Part shown: piece by piece, positions 53,995 to 62,002 of the stretch
Position numbering within the stretch: position 1 is the first letter of the stretch
Layout of the letters: every line of letters begins with the position of its first letter
NCBI RefSeq assembly: GCF_000379425.1
Contig: NZ_KB902215.1
Span: forward strand, 124,001-188,000
Direction of reading: 5' to 3'
DNA: 64,000 bases
From: Corynebacterium lubricantis DSM 45231
GTDB taxonomy: Bacteria; Actinomycetota; Actinomycetes; Mycobacteriales; Mycobacteriaceae
Program-made: the position numbers and the translations under genes
The notes under the pieces: generated by a model
The model's input: the letters and a program-made list of their open reading frames with translations, nothing else
Databases searched by the model: none
Told to the model about the DNA's origin: nothing

Positions 53995-55875
53995 ATGGGC
54001 GAGAACACGAACCCAAAACAGCCGCCGCGCCAAGCGCCGGAAGACGAAACGATCGTACTGCGTCGACATAACCGCATATATCCGCGACCGCAGCTCGAGC
54101 GCATGCGTAAAGCCGTCACGGGTGAGCGCTCCATCCACCCGGCTCTTGTGCCTGGCATCAGCGTCGAAGAGACTGACCGTAGCCACCCCACCAATCGCGT
54201 CGTGTTCCTCGTCGCGCTTACGGTGAGCTTGGCGGTTGTCGCATGGGCCTTCATTTCCCCCGATTCCATCAACGCGTTCGGCGTAGCCGCGCAGTCGTGG
54301 GTCGTCCAGAACCTCGGCTGGGCGTTTACGCTCACTGTGCTCGGTGCGACCATTTTCATGCTCGTCGTCGGCTATGGCCCGACAGGAAATATTCGCTTGG
54401 GCTCTGACGATTCGGGCCCCGAATTTTCTACACTGACGTGGATTTCCATGTTGTTTGCGGCAGGCCTGGGCATCGGTCTCATTTTCTACGGCCCGATGGA
54501 GCCGTTAACTCACTTCAATAACCTGCCGCCGGCTTTTGACGGCGAGGACATCGCCAGTGGCACCCGCGCTGCAGCAGAACCTGGTATCGCGACGGGCATC
54601 TTGCATCAGGGATCTTTCCCGTGGGTGCTCTACTCCTTCGTCGGCGGCGCGATCGCCTATTCCGCTTATCGACGAGGGCGCCTACCCCTGATCTCCGGCG
54701 TATTCGAGCCGGTCTTCCCGGATGCACCGAACCACCCAGTGGGCAAGATCATCGACATTTTTGCCGTGCTGGTGACCCTGTTTGGCACCGCTACCTCGCT
54801 GGGTATCGGGGCACTACAGATTCAAACGGGCACCTCAATCGTCACCGGCAATGATCTCTCGGGCAACGGCATAGTCGTGGCCATCATTGCTATTCTCACC
54901 GTCTTGTTTACCTTCTCCGCTGTTACCGGGGTGAAGAAAGGCGTGCGCATTCTCTCCAACGTGAACATGGCGCTGGTGGTGGCCATGGCCGGCTTCGTAT
55001 TCATCCTCGGCCCGACCGTCTTCCTGCTCGATCTCATTCCATCGACGCTGATGACTTTTGTCAGCCACGTGCCCGAGTTCTTTGCCGTCGCCCCAAGTCA
55101 GGGCGCGGTAGAAGCGGAGTTCGTCACCGCGTGGACCATGCTGTTTTGGGCCTGGTGGATTTCCTGGTCGCCCTTCGTCGGGATGTTCTTTGCGAAAATC
55201 TCTAAGGGTCGCACCCTGCGCCAGTACGTGACGGTGACGGTGTTTGCTCCGGCCTCGATTACCGCGCTGTGGTTTATCATCTTCGGTGGCACGTCGATCT
55301 GGCAGGTCCTTAACGGACTCGAGCTGGAGATCAAAGAGTCGGGAGAGAACGTGATGTTTGATCTCTTCGGCAACCTACCCCTTGGACCATTTATGCAAGT
55401 AGTTACCTTGATCGCGATTGCCATCTTCTTTGTCACCGCTGGCGATTCGACCACTAACGTGTTGGGCTCGATGTCGCAGAATGGTCGCCCGGTTCCTTCG
55501 CGCAGCGTGACCATCATTTGGGGTGCCGCCTTGGGACTGATCGCCATGGCGCTGCTTTTGGCCGGTGGGCAAAACGCGCTGTCGGGTCTGCAGTCGATCA
55601 TGGTGGCGTCATCGATCTTCTTCGTTGTGATCATCTGGGGGATGGGCTGGTCCTGGGCGCACGATCTACGCAACGACCCGCTGATCATCAGGCGCAAGTA
55701 CGGGCTTGAAGCCATCCGCCAGGGTGTGAAACGCGGTATCGACGAACACGGCGACGATTTCGTATTCGGCACCGATCGTGTTGCTTCAGAGGAAGGCGCC
55801 GGCGCCAAGTTCGATTCCGAGGACGAAGCCCTTACCGAGTGGTACACGGAACACAAAGACGACGACTCGCGCTAG
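53995..55875 (+). CDS. BCCT-family osmolyte transporter
   Basis: 626 residues, 12 membrane segments between about 65 and 570 with hydrophilic ends. Family landmarks: SMLFAAGLGIGLIFYGPMEP (the glycine-rich segment in TM3), GVKKGVRILSNVNM, and the aromatic box region WAWWISWSPFVGMFFAKISKGRTLR. Takes up betaine-type compounds, ectoine or proline by ion symport. In C. glutamicum it would sit with LcoP/EctP rather than BetP by length and by GLGIG in place of GMGIG; substrate is not certain. The acidic C-terminal tail may sense osmotic state, as in BetP relatives. Confidence 0.88.
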   Translation: MGENTNPKQPPRQAPEDETIVLRRHNRIYPRPQLERMRKAVTGERSIHPALVPGISVEETDRSHPTNRVVFLVALTVSLAVVAWAFISPDSINAFGVAAQSWVVQNLGWAFTLTVLGATIFMLVVGYGPTGNIRLGSDDSGPEFSTLTWISMLFAAGLGIGLIFYGPMEPLTHFNNLPPAFDGEDIASGTRAAAEPGIATGILHQGSFPWVLYSFVGGAIAYSAYRRGRLPLISGVFEPVFPDAPNHPVGKIIDIFAVLVTLFGTATSLGIGALQIQTGTSIVTGNDLSGNGIVVAIIAILTVLFTFSAVTGVKKGVRILSNVNMALVVAMAGFVFILGPTVFLLDLIPSTLMTFVSHVPEFFAVAPSQGAVEAEFVTAWTMLFWAWWISWSPFVGMFFAKISKGRTLRQYVTVTVFAPASITALWFIIFGGTSIWQVLNGLELEIKESGENVMFDLFGNLPLGPFMQVVTLIAIAIFFVTAGDSTTNVLGSMSQNGRPVPSRSVTIIWGAALGLIAMALLLAGGQNALSGLQSIMVASSIFFVVIIWGMGWSWAHDLRNDPLIIRRKYGLEAIRQGVKRGIDEHGDDFVFGTDRVASEEGAGAKFDSEDEALTEWYTEHKDDDSR

Positions 55876-55896
55876 AGCTCACGCAAGCCAAACAAT

Positions 55897-55902
55897 TATA
55901 GT
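55897..55902 (+). promoter_or_regulatory. -10 hexamer for a leaderless GNAT transcript
   Basis: TATAGT ends 7 nt before ATG 55910. An in-frame GTG at 55901 overlaps the hexamer and is therefore unlikely to be the start. Confidence 0.5.
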
Positions 55903-55909
55903 GGCATCC

Positions 55910-56395
55910 ATGGAGGATGCCACTATTCGTTTAGCTAAACCAGACGACGGCGAGGAACTCGCCGTATTATTACGGGCCTTCAACGCTGAGTTCGACGAAC
56001 CAACGCCGGCCGCCGCTGTCCTTGCCGAGCGGATCTCGCGCGCGCTCGCAGGGGACTCCGCGTTCTGTGTAGTTGCCGGAGACCCCATCGTTTCCTTCGG
56101 GTTTGTCACCCTGCGTCCCTCGCTGTGGACCGCCGGTCAAGCAGCGCTTCTCGACGAGTTGTATACCGTTCCCGGGCGCCGCAGCAAAGGCATCGGCGGG
56201 CAGGTCTTTGACATGATTTTGAGTGAGGCTCGTGCTCGCGGGGTCGAGGACCTGCAGACCCCCGTCGACGAAGCGGATCACGATGCGCACCGTTTCTACG
56301 AACGCCACGGATTTCCGGTGATCCGCCCCGCGACGGGGGATCGAGCTTTACTTCTCGAGTACGCGGGCCGTGCTGGCCTCGGGGGAGAGATCTAG
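55910..56395 (+). CDS. GNAT-family N-acetyltransferase
   Basis: 161 residues: TIRLAKPDDGEELAVLLRAF, LYTVPGRRSKGIGGQVFDMIL (acetyl-CoA loop, RxxGxG), then ADHDAHRFYERHGF, the common GNAT ending. Substrate unknown. It overlaps the convergent copB-type gene by 48 bp, more than is usual. Not part of the BCCT unit judging by its own promoter. Confidence 0.85.
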   Translation: MEDATIRLAKPDDGEELAVLLRAFNAEFDEPTPAAAVLAERISRALAGDSAFCVVAGDPIVSFGFVTLRPSLWTAGQAALLDELYTVPGRRSKGIGGQVFDMILSEARARGVEDLQTPVDEADHDAHRFYERHGFPVIRPATGDRALLLEYAGRAGLGGEI

Positions 56396-58510
56396 TCGGC
56401 GCAGCGTCTGTGCGTTGATCGCCACCACAACCGTGGACAACGACATCAAGATGGCGCCCACGCTCATCGGCAAGATAAATCCGATTGGGGCCAGAACGCC
56501 TGCTGCCAGCGGTACCGAGATGATGTTGTAGCCCGCTGCCCACCACAGGTTTTGCACCATCTTGCGGTAAGTAGCATTCGAGAGCTCGATGACTGAGACC
56601 ACAGAGCGTGGATCGGAGGACGCCAGGACCACGCCAGCTGATGCCACTGCCACATCGGTGCCTGCACCGATTGCAATACCCACATCGGCCTTCGCCAGCG
56701 CCGGTGCGTCGTTGACACCGTCGCCGACCATGGCCACCTTGCGACCTTCTTGTTGCAGCTCAGCAACCTTCGCGGACTTGTCTTCGGGACGTACTCCGGC
56801 GAAGACACGGTCGATGCCCAGCTCCGTTGCTACGGAGTTTGCCACAGCCTCGGCATCGCCGGTGATCATGACCACCTGTACACCCAGCTTGTGCAGCGCG
56901 TCGACGGCTTCACGGGACTCTGGGCGAATGGCGTCTGCCAACCGGAGCGCGCCGATTACCTGTCCATCGACAAGCACGTGCAAGATAATCGCACCTTCAT
57001 CGCGCCACTGTTCTACCTCGGGCAGTTCCGTCGCCCCTTCCTGCTCCAGCAGGTACGGGCCGCCGACCTGGACCACATGGTCGTCGATAAGCGCGCGAAC
57101 GCCTACCGCCGGTGAGGAACTGAAGTCTGTCGCCGTCGACTGCGTCAGACCCCGGGCCTCGGCGCTGCGAACGATCGCTGTAGCCAGTGGGTGCTCGGAT
57201 GCGGACTCGGCGCTAGCGGCCAGCTGCAGGATCTGATCCTCGGTGTACTCGTTGTTGGCAGGAACAATCGCGGTGACCTCAGGGGAGCCCTCGGTCAGGG
57301 TGCCGGTCTTGTCGAACAGAACCGTATCAACGTTGCGCATATTCTCCAGGGCGAGGCGATCCTTGATCAGGACACCGCCACGAGCAGCGCGCTCGGTTGC
57401 GATGGAGACGACCAGTGGGATGGCCAGGCCGAGAGCGTGAGGACAAGCAATGACCAGCACCGTAATCGTGCGCACGACGGCGGACTCGGGGTAGCCCAGG
57501 GTGGTCCAGACGATCGCCGTGATGATTGCTGCAGTAACGGCGTACCAAAACAGCCAGCCGGAGGCTTTATCTGCGATGCGTTGAGCGCGTGACGACGAAT
57601 TCTGCGCATCACTGACCAGCTGGCGGATACCGGCCAACGTGGTGTCGTCGCCAACTGCGGTGATTTTGACCTGCAGCGCGGAGTCCGTCGAGACCGTACC
57701 TGCGACGACGTTGTCGCCCTCGCTGCGGCGCACTGCGCGGGACTCACCGGTGACCATAGATTCGTCTAAGTGAGCTTCACCATTGACGATCTCGCCGTCA
57801 GCCGGCACGGTCGCGCCGGGACGGACGAGGACGATATCGCCGACCGCGAGATCATTTGGTGACACCGAGACGATTTCACCCGAAGCGTCGAGCTTTTCAG
57901 CGGTATCAGGCAGCAGCTCAGCCAAGCTCTCAAGCGCGGAGGAGGTTTGAGCGAGCGAGCGCATCTCAATCCAGTGGCCCAGCAACATAATGACGATCAA
58001 CAGCGCCATTTCCCACCAGAAGTTCAGCTCGTGGGAGACAAGGCCCAAGGTGGCCGCCCAGGAGGCAAAGAACGCAACGGTAATGGCGAGCGCCACCAGC
58101 ATCATCATGCCGGGGGAGCGCTGCTTAAATTCATCCCATGCACCTGTTAGGAATGGGCCTCCACCCCAGACGTACATGACGGTGCCCAGAATAGGAGAAA
58201 CCCAACGGACCCACTCGCCGGCGGGGAGCGTGTACCCGATGATGTCGGCGAACATGTCGTTGAAGATCACGACAGGAAGGGCGATGACCAGCATGATCCA
58301 GAAGAGGCGACGGTACATGGCGACGTGGCCGGCATGGCCTCCGTGGCCCTCGTGTCCCATATGACCCTCGTGACTCTCGTGGCCGCTATGATCCATCGTG
58401 CTGTGGTCCATATGCTCGTGATGATCGTGGCTGTGCGTATTTGCTACATGCTCTGCAGCATGTCCTTGAGTATGACCTTGGCTATGTCCTTGGTGCTCCG
58501 AGTTCTTCAT
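56348..58510 (-). CDS. copB: Copper-translocating P1B ATPase, CopB (CPH) type
   Basis: About 720 residues. The first 60 residues are rich in His, Met and Gly (HSHDHHEHMDHSTMDHSGH), a likely copper-binding tail in place of the CxxC domain. Then membrane segments, GHWIEMRSLAQTSS, phosphatase loop TGES, the ion motif CPH (Cys356) in VIACPHALGLAIPLV, phosphorylated Asp400 in LFDKTGTLTEGSPE, HPLATAIV and MVGDGVNDAPALAKADVGIAIG. CPH is the copper-export group, probably handling Cu(II) or Cu(I). ATG 58510 is preferred over 58546 since the CsoR operator lies at 58521-58541. Confidence 0.92.
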   Translation of the reverse strand: MKNSEHQGHSQGHTQGHAAEHVANTHSHDHHEHMDHSTMDHSGHESHEGHMGHEGHGGHAGHVAMYRRLFWIMLVIALPVVIFNDMFADIIGYTLPAGEWVRWVSPILGTVMYVWGGGPFLTGAWDEFKQRSPGMMMLVALAITVAFFASWAATLGLVSHELNFWWEMALLIVIMLLGHWIEMRSLAQTSSALESLAELLPDTAEKLDASGEIVSVSPNDLAVGDIVLVRPGATVPADGEIVNGEAHLDESMVTGESRAVRRSEGDNVVAGTVSTDSALQVKITAVGDDTTLAGIRQLVSDAQNSSSRAQRIADKASGWLFWYAVTAAIITAIVWTTLGYPESAVVRTITVLVIACPHALGLAIPLVVSIATERAARGGVLIKDRLALENMRNVDTVLFDKTGTLTEGSPEVTAIVPANNEYTEDQILQLAASAESASEHPLATAIVRSAEARGLTQSTATDFSSSPAVGVRALIDDHVVQVGGPYLLEQEGATELPEVEQWRDEGAIILHVLVDGQVIGALRLADAIRPESREAVDALHKLGVQVVMITGDAEAVANSVATELGIDRVFAGVRPEDKSAKVAELQQEGRKVAMVGDGVNDAPALAKADVGIAIGAGTDVAVASAGVVLASSDPRSVVSVIELSNATYRKMVQNLWWAAGYNIISVPLAAGVLAPIGFILPMSVGAILMSLSTVVVAINAQTLRRLDLSPEASTARVLEK

Positions 58511-58520
58511 AACCTCGAGA

Positions 58521-58541
58521 ATATACCCCACGGGGGTATAT
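58521..58541. promoter_or_regulatory. CsoR operator upstream of copB
   Basis: Palindrome ATATACCCC-ACG-GGGGTATAT, the form of CsoR sites (GTATACCCC/GGGGTATAC). It starts 11 bp from the copB ATG and lies within the divergent promoter shared with the BASS gene. Confidence 0.8.
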
Positions 58542-58709
58542 GTCAATAGGTAGTTTCAAAGTTGATGCGTTCAGGTATTCGTCGTGAAGCATATGTCGTG
58601 ATCTATAGTGTCGGAGTCGCCTCACCCTGGCGATTTGAAAGCGGTATCCCCAACATTAGGCTCACCGCGCATTGGCCTATTGTTTGCAGTTTTTCATGGA
58701 GACACCTTT

Positions 58710-59711
58710 ATGTCTATTACTTCCGACGCAGCACGCGAAAAAGAGGATCGCTCAGCTGCGCTGGCCGTCACTGCCTTTCCGCTTTTCATTCTTGCGGGAA
58801 CGGTGATTGCCTTCTTCTTTCCAGACCCCTTCTTGCCTCTCGGGGACTACATCACACTCTTCTTGATGATCATCATGTTTGGCATGGGGCTGACGCTCAC
58901 CATTCCGGACTTTAAAGTGATTGCGAAGCGCCCGCTGCCGGTTCTGATCGGTGTGGTCGCCCAATTTGTCATCATGCCGCTGCTGGCAGTTGCCGTTGCC
59001 AGGTTGCTGAACCTGAGTCCTGAGCTCAGCATCGGTCTGCTGATGCTGGGATCGGTTCCTGGAGGCACCTCCTCGAATGTGATTGCCTACCTGGCGAAGG
59101 GCGATGTCGCGCTTTCCGTGGCGATGACATCCGTTTCGACCTTGGTATCGCCGATTATGACGCCACTGCTCATGCTCTGGCTCGCCGGCGAAAGGACTGA
59201 CGTTGACGCACAGGGAATGGCCATCACTTTGGCGCAAACCGTCCTGCTGCCAGTGATCGGTGGCTTGGTTATTCGCTACTTCTTCGACTCTTTTGTGGCA
59301 AAGATTTCGCCGCTGCTGCCGTGGATCTCGATCCTTGGTATCGGTGGAGTGGTGTTCCCAACCGTTGCCGGAAATGTGGAGCGTCTCGCACAGGTGGGCA
59401 TGATTGTCTTCGTCGCCGTCCTGCTGCATAACGTGTGCGGTTATATCCTGGGCTATTTCACTGGCAGGTTGTTCAAGATGCCGGAAGCGCAATCGCGCAC
59501 GATGGCTATTGAGATCGGTACTCAGTCCGCGGGCCTGGCGTCGGGTATGTCCCTAAAATTCTTCTCCCCTGAGGCTGCGCTGCCCGGTGCGGTGGCGGCC
59601 GTGCTGCATAACATCACCGGCGCGGTCTACGCTGCCGTGATGCGGCGAATTCCAGTTGACCGTAATGAGCGGGCGGAAAAGGTAGAGAAAGTTACTTCAC
59701 CATCCGCTTAA
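58710..59711 (+). CDS. BASS-family (bile acid:Na+ symporter) transporter
   Basis: 333 residues with nine to ten membrane segments. IMFGMGLTLTIPDF, LLMLGSVPGGTSSNVIAYLAKGDVALSVAMT and IEIGTQSAGLASGMSLKFFSPEAALPGAV match the BASS core with the two crossed helices. Bacterial members carry pantothenate precursors, keto acids or organic anions. Divergent from copB and convergent with csoR, so it may fall under CsoR control. GGAG precedes the ATG. Its last 20 bp overlap csoR. Confidence 0.86.
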   Translation: MSITSDAAREKEDRSAALAVTAFPLFILAGTVIAFFFPDPFLPLGDYITLFLMIIMFGMGLTLTIPDFKVIAKRPLPVLIGVVAQFVIMPLLAVAVARLLNLSPELSIGLLMLGSVPGGTSSNVIAYLAKGDVALSVAMTSVSTLVSPIMTPLLMLWLAGERTDVDAQGMAITLAQTVLLPVIGGLVIRYFFDSFVAKISPLLPWISILGIGGVVFPTVAGNVERLAQVGMIVFVAVLLHNVCGYILGYFTGRLFKMPEAQSRTMAIEIGTQSAGLASGMSLKFFSPEAALPGAVAAVLHNITGAVYAAVMRRIPVDRNERAEKVEKVTSPSA

Positions 59712-60069
59712 TGGCGGTCATCGCTTCCGCGATCTTCTCGTCGGCTACGTCTCCACCTTCTTCGACGGCCCCCGTCACGCAGTGGTTAAGGTGGTCCTCG
59801 AGGAGGGCGAGGCCAACGTTTTCTAGCGCAGAGGTAATTGCGGAAATCTGAGTCAAGATGTCAATGCAATACTGGTCTTCGTCTATCATGCGGTGAATAC
59901 CGCCTACCTGGCCTTGAATGCGTTTCACGCGGGCGAGGTACTTCGCGCGCTCAGCACTGTAGCCATGATCGGCGTGACATGCTTCTCCACTGGACGCTTC
60001 TAATTCAACTGCCGCAGCTGCTGCAGTGGGCTCGGAAGGGGCTAATGTTGTTGTGTTGGTTTCAGACAT
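59692..60069 (-). CDS. csoR: Copper-sensing repressor CsoR
   Basis: 125 residues, all-alpha family. Metal ligands Cys68 (DQYCIDIL), His93 and Cys97 (LEDHLNHC) form the Cu(I) site; RVKRIQGQVGGIHRMIDE is the DNA-contact helix. The 35-residue N-terminal extension (Ala/Thr-rich, with ACHADHG) is longer than in many CsoR and holds an extra Cys-His pair. Its own operator is at 60079-60099, implying autoregulation. Confidence 0.92.
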   Translation of the reverse strand: MSETNTTTLAPSEPTAAAAAVELEASSGEACHADHGYSAERAKYLARVKRIQGQVGGIHRMIDEDQYCIDILTQISAITSALENVGLALLEDHLNHCVTGAVEEGGDVADEKIAEAMTAIKRMVK

Positions 60070-60078
60070 ATGTCAATG

Positions 60079-60099
60079 ATATGCCCTCATGGGGTATAT
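60079..60099. promoter_or_regulatory. CsoR operator upstream of csoR
   Basis: ATATGCCC-TCAT-GGGGTATAT, nearly the same as the copB site, with one mismatch per arm. It starts 10 bp from the csoR ATG. Confidence 0.75.
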
Positions 60100-60219
60100 G
60101 TACAGTAAGCGATCTGTAGAAGAAAGTCTGTTTGACCATACGTTTTGCATAACTATGGTCGGGTCGTATAACTTTAACGGAGTCGAGAAACGCTGACTAC
60201 AGCGTGAAACGATGTTCTA

Positions 60220-60292
60220 GCTCCCATCGTCTAGAGGCCTAGGACTCCGCCCTTTCACGGCGGCAACACGGGTTCGAATCCCGTTGGGAGTA
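60220..60292 (+). tRNA. tRNA-Glu (anticodon TTC)
   Basis: 73 nt. GCTCCCA pairs with TGGGAGT (first pair G-T, as in other actinobacterial tRNA-Glu), discriminator A. Anticodon loop CTTTCAC gives TTC. T-arm GGTTCGAATCC. Confidence 0.94.
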
Positions 60293-60321
60293 CGGAGATT
60301 TCATCTCTAACAAATAAAGAA

Positions 60322-60395
60322 GGCCCTGTGGCGCAGTTGGTTAGCGCGCCGCCCTGTCACGGCGGAGGTCGCGGGTTCAAGTCCCGTCAGGGTCG
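60322..60395 (+). tRNA. tRNA-Asp (anticodon GTC), copy 1
   Basis: 74 nt. GGCCCTG pairs with CAGGGTC, discriminator G. Anticodon loop CTGTCAC gives GTC. Identical to the copy at 60678. Confidence 0.95.
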
Positions 60396-60410
60396 CGTTT
60401 ATTTACCAAT

Positions 60411-60455
60411 ACACCGGAACGTACTGCATTGAGCAGCATGTTCCGGTGTTTTTTC
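60411..60455 (+). terminator. Terminator after first tRNA-Asp
   Basis: Stem ACACCGGAAC (60411-60420) with GTTCCGGTGT (60440-60449), followed by TTTTT. Confidence 0.85.
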
Positions 60456-60677
60456 TATGGCAATCCTGTGGTGGTTGAAGTCGGGCTGGGTGGGTGCGCC
60501 AACTCCGGGCCCCCTCAGTCACGGTGGAGGATTCTCTTCAGCTGAAAAAGTGCTACCTGCCTGCTGATTTGTTGTTATTCGGCACTCCTGTGTAATGTAT
60601 TAACTCGTGCGAAAGACAGTGTTAAACACTAGGTCAAACACTTAGAGAAACACTGGAAAGAGCACACAATTGAAGAA

Positions 60678-60751
60678 GGCCCTGTGGCGCAGTTGGTTAG
60701 CGCGCCGCCCTGTCACGGCGGAGGTCGCGGGTTCAAGTCCCGTCAGGGTCG
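60678..60751 (+). tRNA. tRNA-Asp (anticodon GTC), copy 2
   Basis: Same 74 nt as copy 1, and the preceding bases AGAA are shared as well. Lies 21 bp before tRNA-Phe. Confidence 0.95.
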
Positions 60752-60772
60752 CTGAAACGTGAAAGCGTTTCT

Positions 60773-60845
60773 GGCCAGATAGCTCAGTCGGTAGAGCACA
60801 CGCCTGAAAAGTGTGGGGTCGCCGGTTCGATCCCGGCTCTGGCCA
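60773..60845 (+). tRNA. tRNA-Phe (anticodon GAA)
   Basis: 73 nt. GGCCAGA pairs with TCTGGCC, discriminator A. Anticodon arm CACGC-CTGAAAA-GTGTG gives GAA. T-arm GGTTCGATCC. Confidence 0.95.
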
Positions 60846-60853
60846 CACTTCAC

Positions 60854-60882
60854 ACCCCCTTACCCCCGGTAAGGGGGTTTCG
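60854..60882 (+). terminator. Terminator after tRNA-Phe
   Basis: 11-bp stem ACCCCCTTACC (60854-60864) with GGTAAGGGGGT (60868-60878), loop CCC, then TT and a T-rich run. Confidence 0.85.
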
Positions 60883-60963
60883 TGTTTCTTCGCCTAAAAA
60901 CTGGATGATACTGGAGTAAGAACAGAATAAAGGTGTTTTTAGGGACGATAGGAGAGTGGCTTA

Positions 60964-61263
60964 GTGCGCACTGAAGTAGTTCATCAGCCGGAAAAGAACC
61001 GTTATGTCATTTGGGCAAACGGCCGGGAGGCTGGATACGCAGCTTATGAATACCGTTCGCACACGGTGCGCGATTTTAACCACACCGTGGTCGACCCAGC
61101 CTACCGAGGCCAGGGCTTGGCCACTACGCTCATCCTGGAAGCCCTCCAGGACACGCGTAAGGCCGGTCATACGGTAATTCCTTCATGCAGTGCTGTGGAA
61201 CGCTTTATAAGCAAAAACGAGGCCTTTAAGGGCCTCGTTGAGAATAGCGTTGAGAACAGTTAA
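60964..61263 (+). CDS. Small GNAT-type acetyltransferase (YjdJ-like)
   Basis: 99 residues, the short GNAT form: NRYVIWANGREAGYAAYEYR, HTVVDPAYRGQGLATTLILEALQDTRKAGHTVIPSCSAVERFI. RGQGLA is the acetyl-CoA loop; only the core of the fold is present, which is normal for this group. GTG start at 60964. Target unknown. Confidence 0.82.
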   Translation: MRTEVVHQPEKNRYVIWANGREAGYAAYEYRSHTVRDFNHTVVDPAYRGQGLATTLILEALQDTRKAGHTVIPSCSAVERFISKNEAFKGLVENSVENS

Positions 61264-61297
61264 GCAAGAAGAATTAAGTAGTTAGAATTTCGGGCAA

Positions 61298-61867
61298 CTA
61301 AATTACGTAGAAGCCCGGATCGACGAGCGGTTTATGCTCGTCCTTCTTCCGTGGCCGAATCTTTGCAGGAACTCCAATGGCGATGCTATCTTCGGGCACG
61401 TCCTTGGTAACCACCGCATTGGCGCCCACCGACGAACCCGCGCCGACGACCACCGGGCCGAGAATTTTTGCTCCCGCACCGACCGTGACACCATTTTCCA
61501 ATGTGGGATGGCGCTTGGTTTGCGTCAGGACCTGCCCACCGAGAGTCACCCCGTGATACAGCATGACGTCATCGCCGATCTCGGCCGTCTCACCAATCAC
61601 GATGCCCATGCCGTGGTCAATGAAGAAGCGCCGCCCGATGGTCGCGCCTGGGTGAATTTCAATACCCGTGAGGAAGCGATTAAATTGCGCAATAATGCGC
61701 GCAAGCCCCTTGAATCCCTTTTTCCAGAGGCTGTGGCAGAAGCGATGCATCCAGATCGCATGTAAGCCCGAGTAAACGATTGCGTTTTCAGCATCGCCCC
61801 GAGCGGCTGGGTCGTGGATCTTGGCGTTGGCCAAGTCTTCCCGAATCATCTTCACCACGTTAATCAT
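61298..61867 (-). CDS. cysE: Serine O-acetyltransferase CysE
   Basis: 189 residues. Makes O-acetylserine for cysteine synthesis. Left-handed beta-helix with hexapeptide repeats; [30 protein letters not shown] holds the catalytic His/Asp set, and [25 protein letters not shown] the acetyl-CoA region. The C-terminus has the Ile that docks into CysK (ends FYVI). ATG 61867 chosen: TAGACT lies 8 nt upstream, and the longer frame crosses the cysK terminator. Confidence 0.93.
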   Translation of the reverse strand: MINVVKMIREDLANAKIHDPAARGDAENAIVYSGLHAIWMHRFCHSLWKKGFKGLARIIAQFNRFLTGIEIHPGATIGRRFFIDHGMGIVIGETAEIGDDVMLYHGVTLGGQVLTQTKRHPTLENGVTVGAGAKILGPVVVGAGSSVGANAVVTKDVPEDSIAIGVPAKIRPRKKDEHKPLVDPGFYVI

Positions 61868-61944
61868 GGGGCTTGAGTCTAGCAGCTCACAACACTTAAA
61901 CCTTTGACGGATCGTTTTTATATTCAAAGCATCGCTTGACGGCG

Positions 61945-61982
61945 AAAAACCCACCTAACCAGCACAAAGCCGGAAAGGTGGG
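61945..61982 (-). terminator. Terminator of cysK
   Basis: On the minus strand CCCACCT (61982-61976) pairs with AGGTGGG (61956-61950), followed by TTTTT (61949-61945). It separates cysK from cysE, so cysE needs its own promoter. Confidence 0.75.
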
Positions 61983-62002
61983 AATTCCTGGGATCAAACG
62001 AA

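Noticed and set aside
60300..60760. Repeated segment as an insertion element
   Set aside because: The repeat is just the tRNA-Asp gene plus a few bases; no inverted ends, no transposase.
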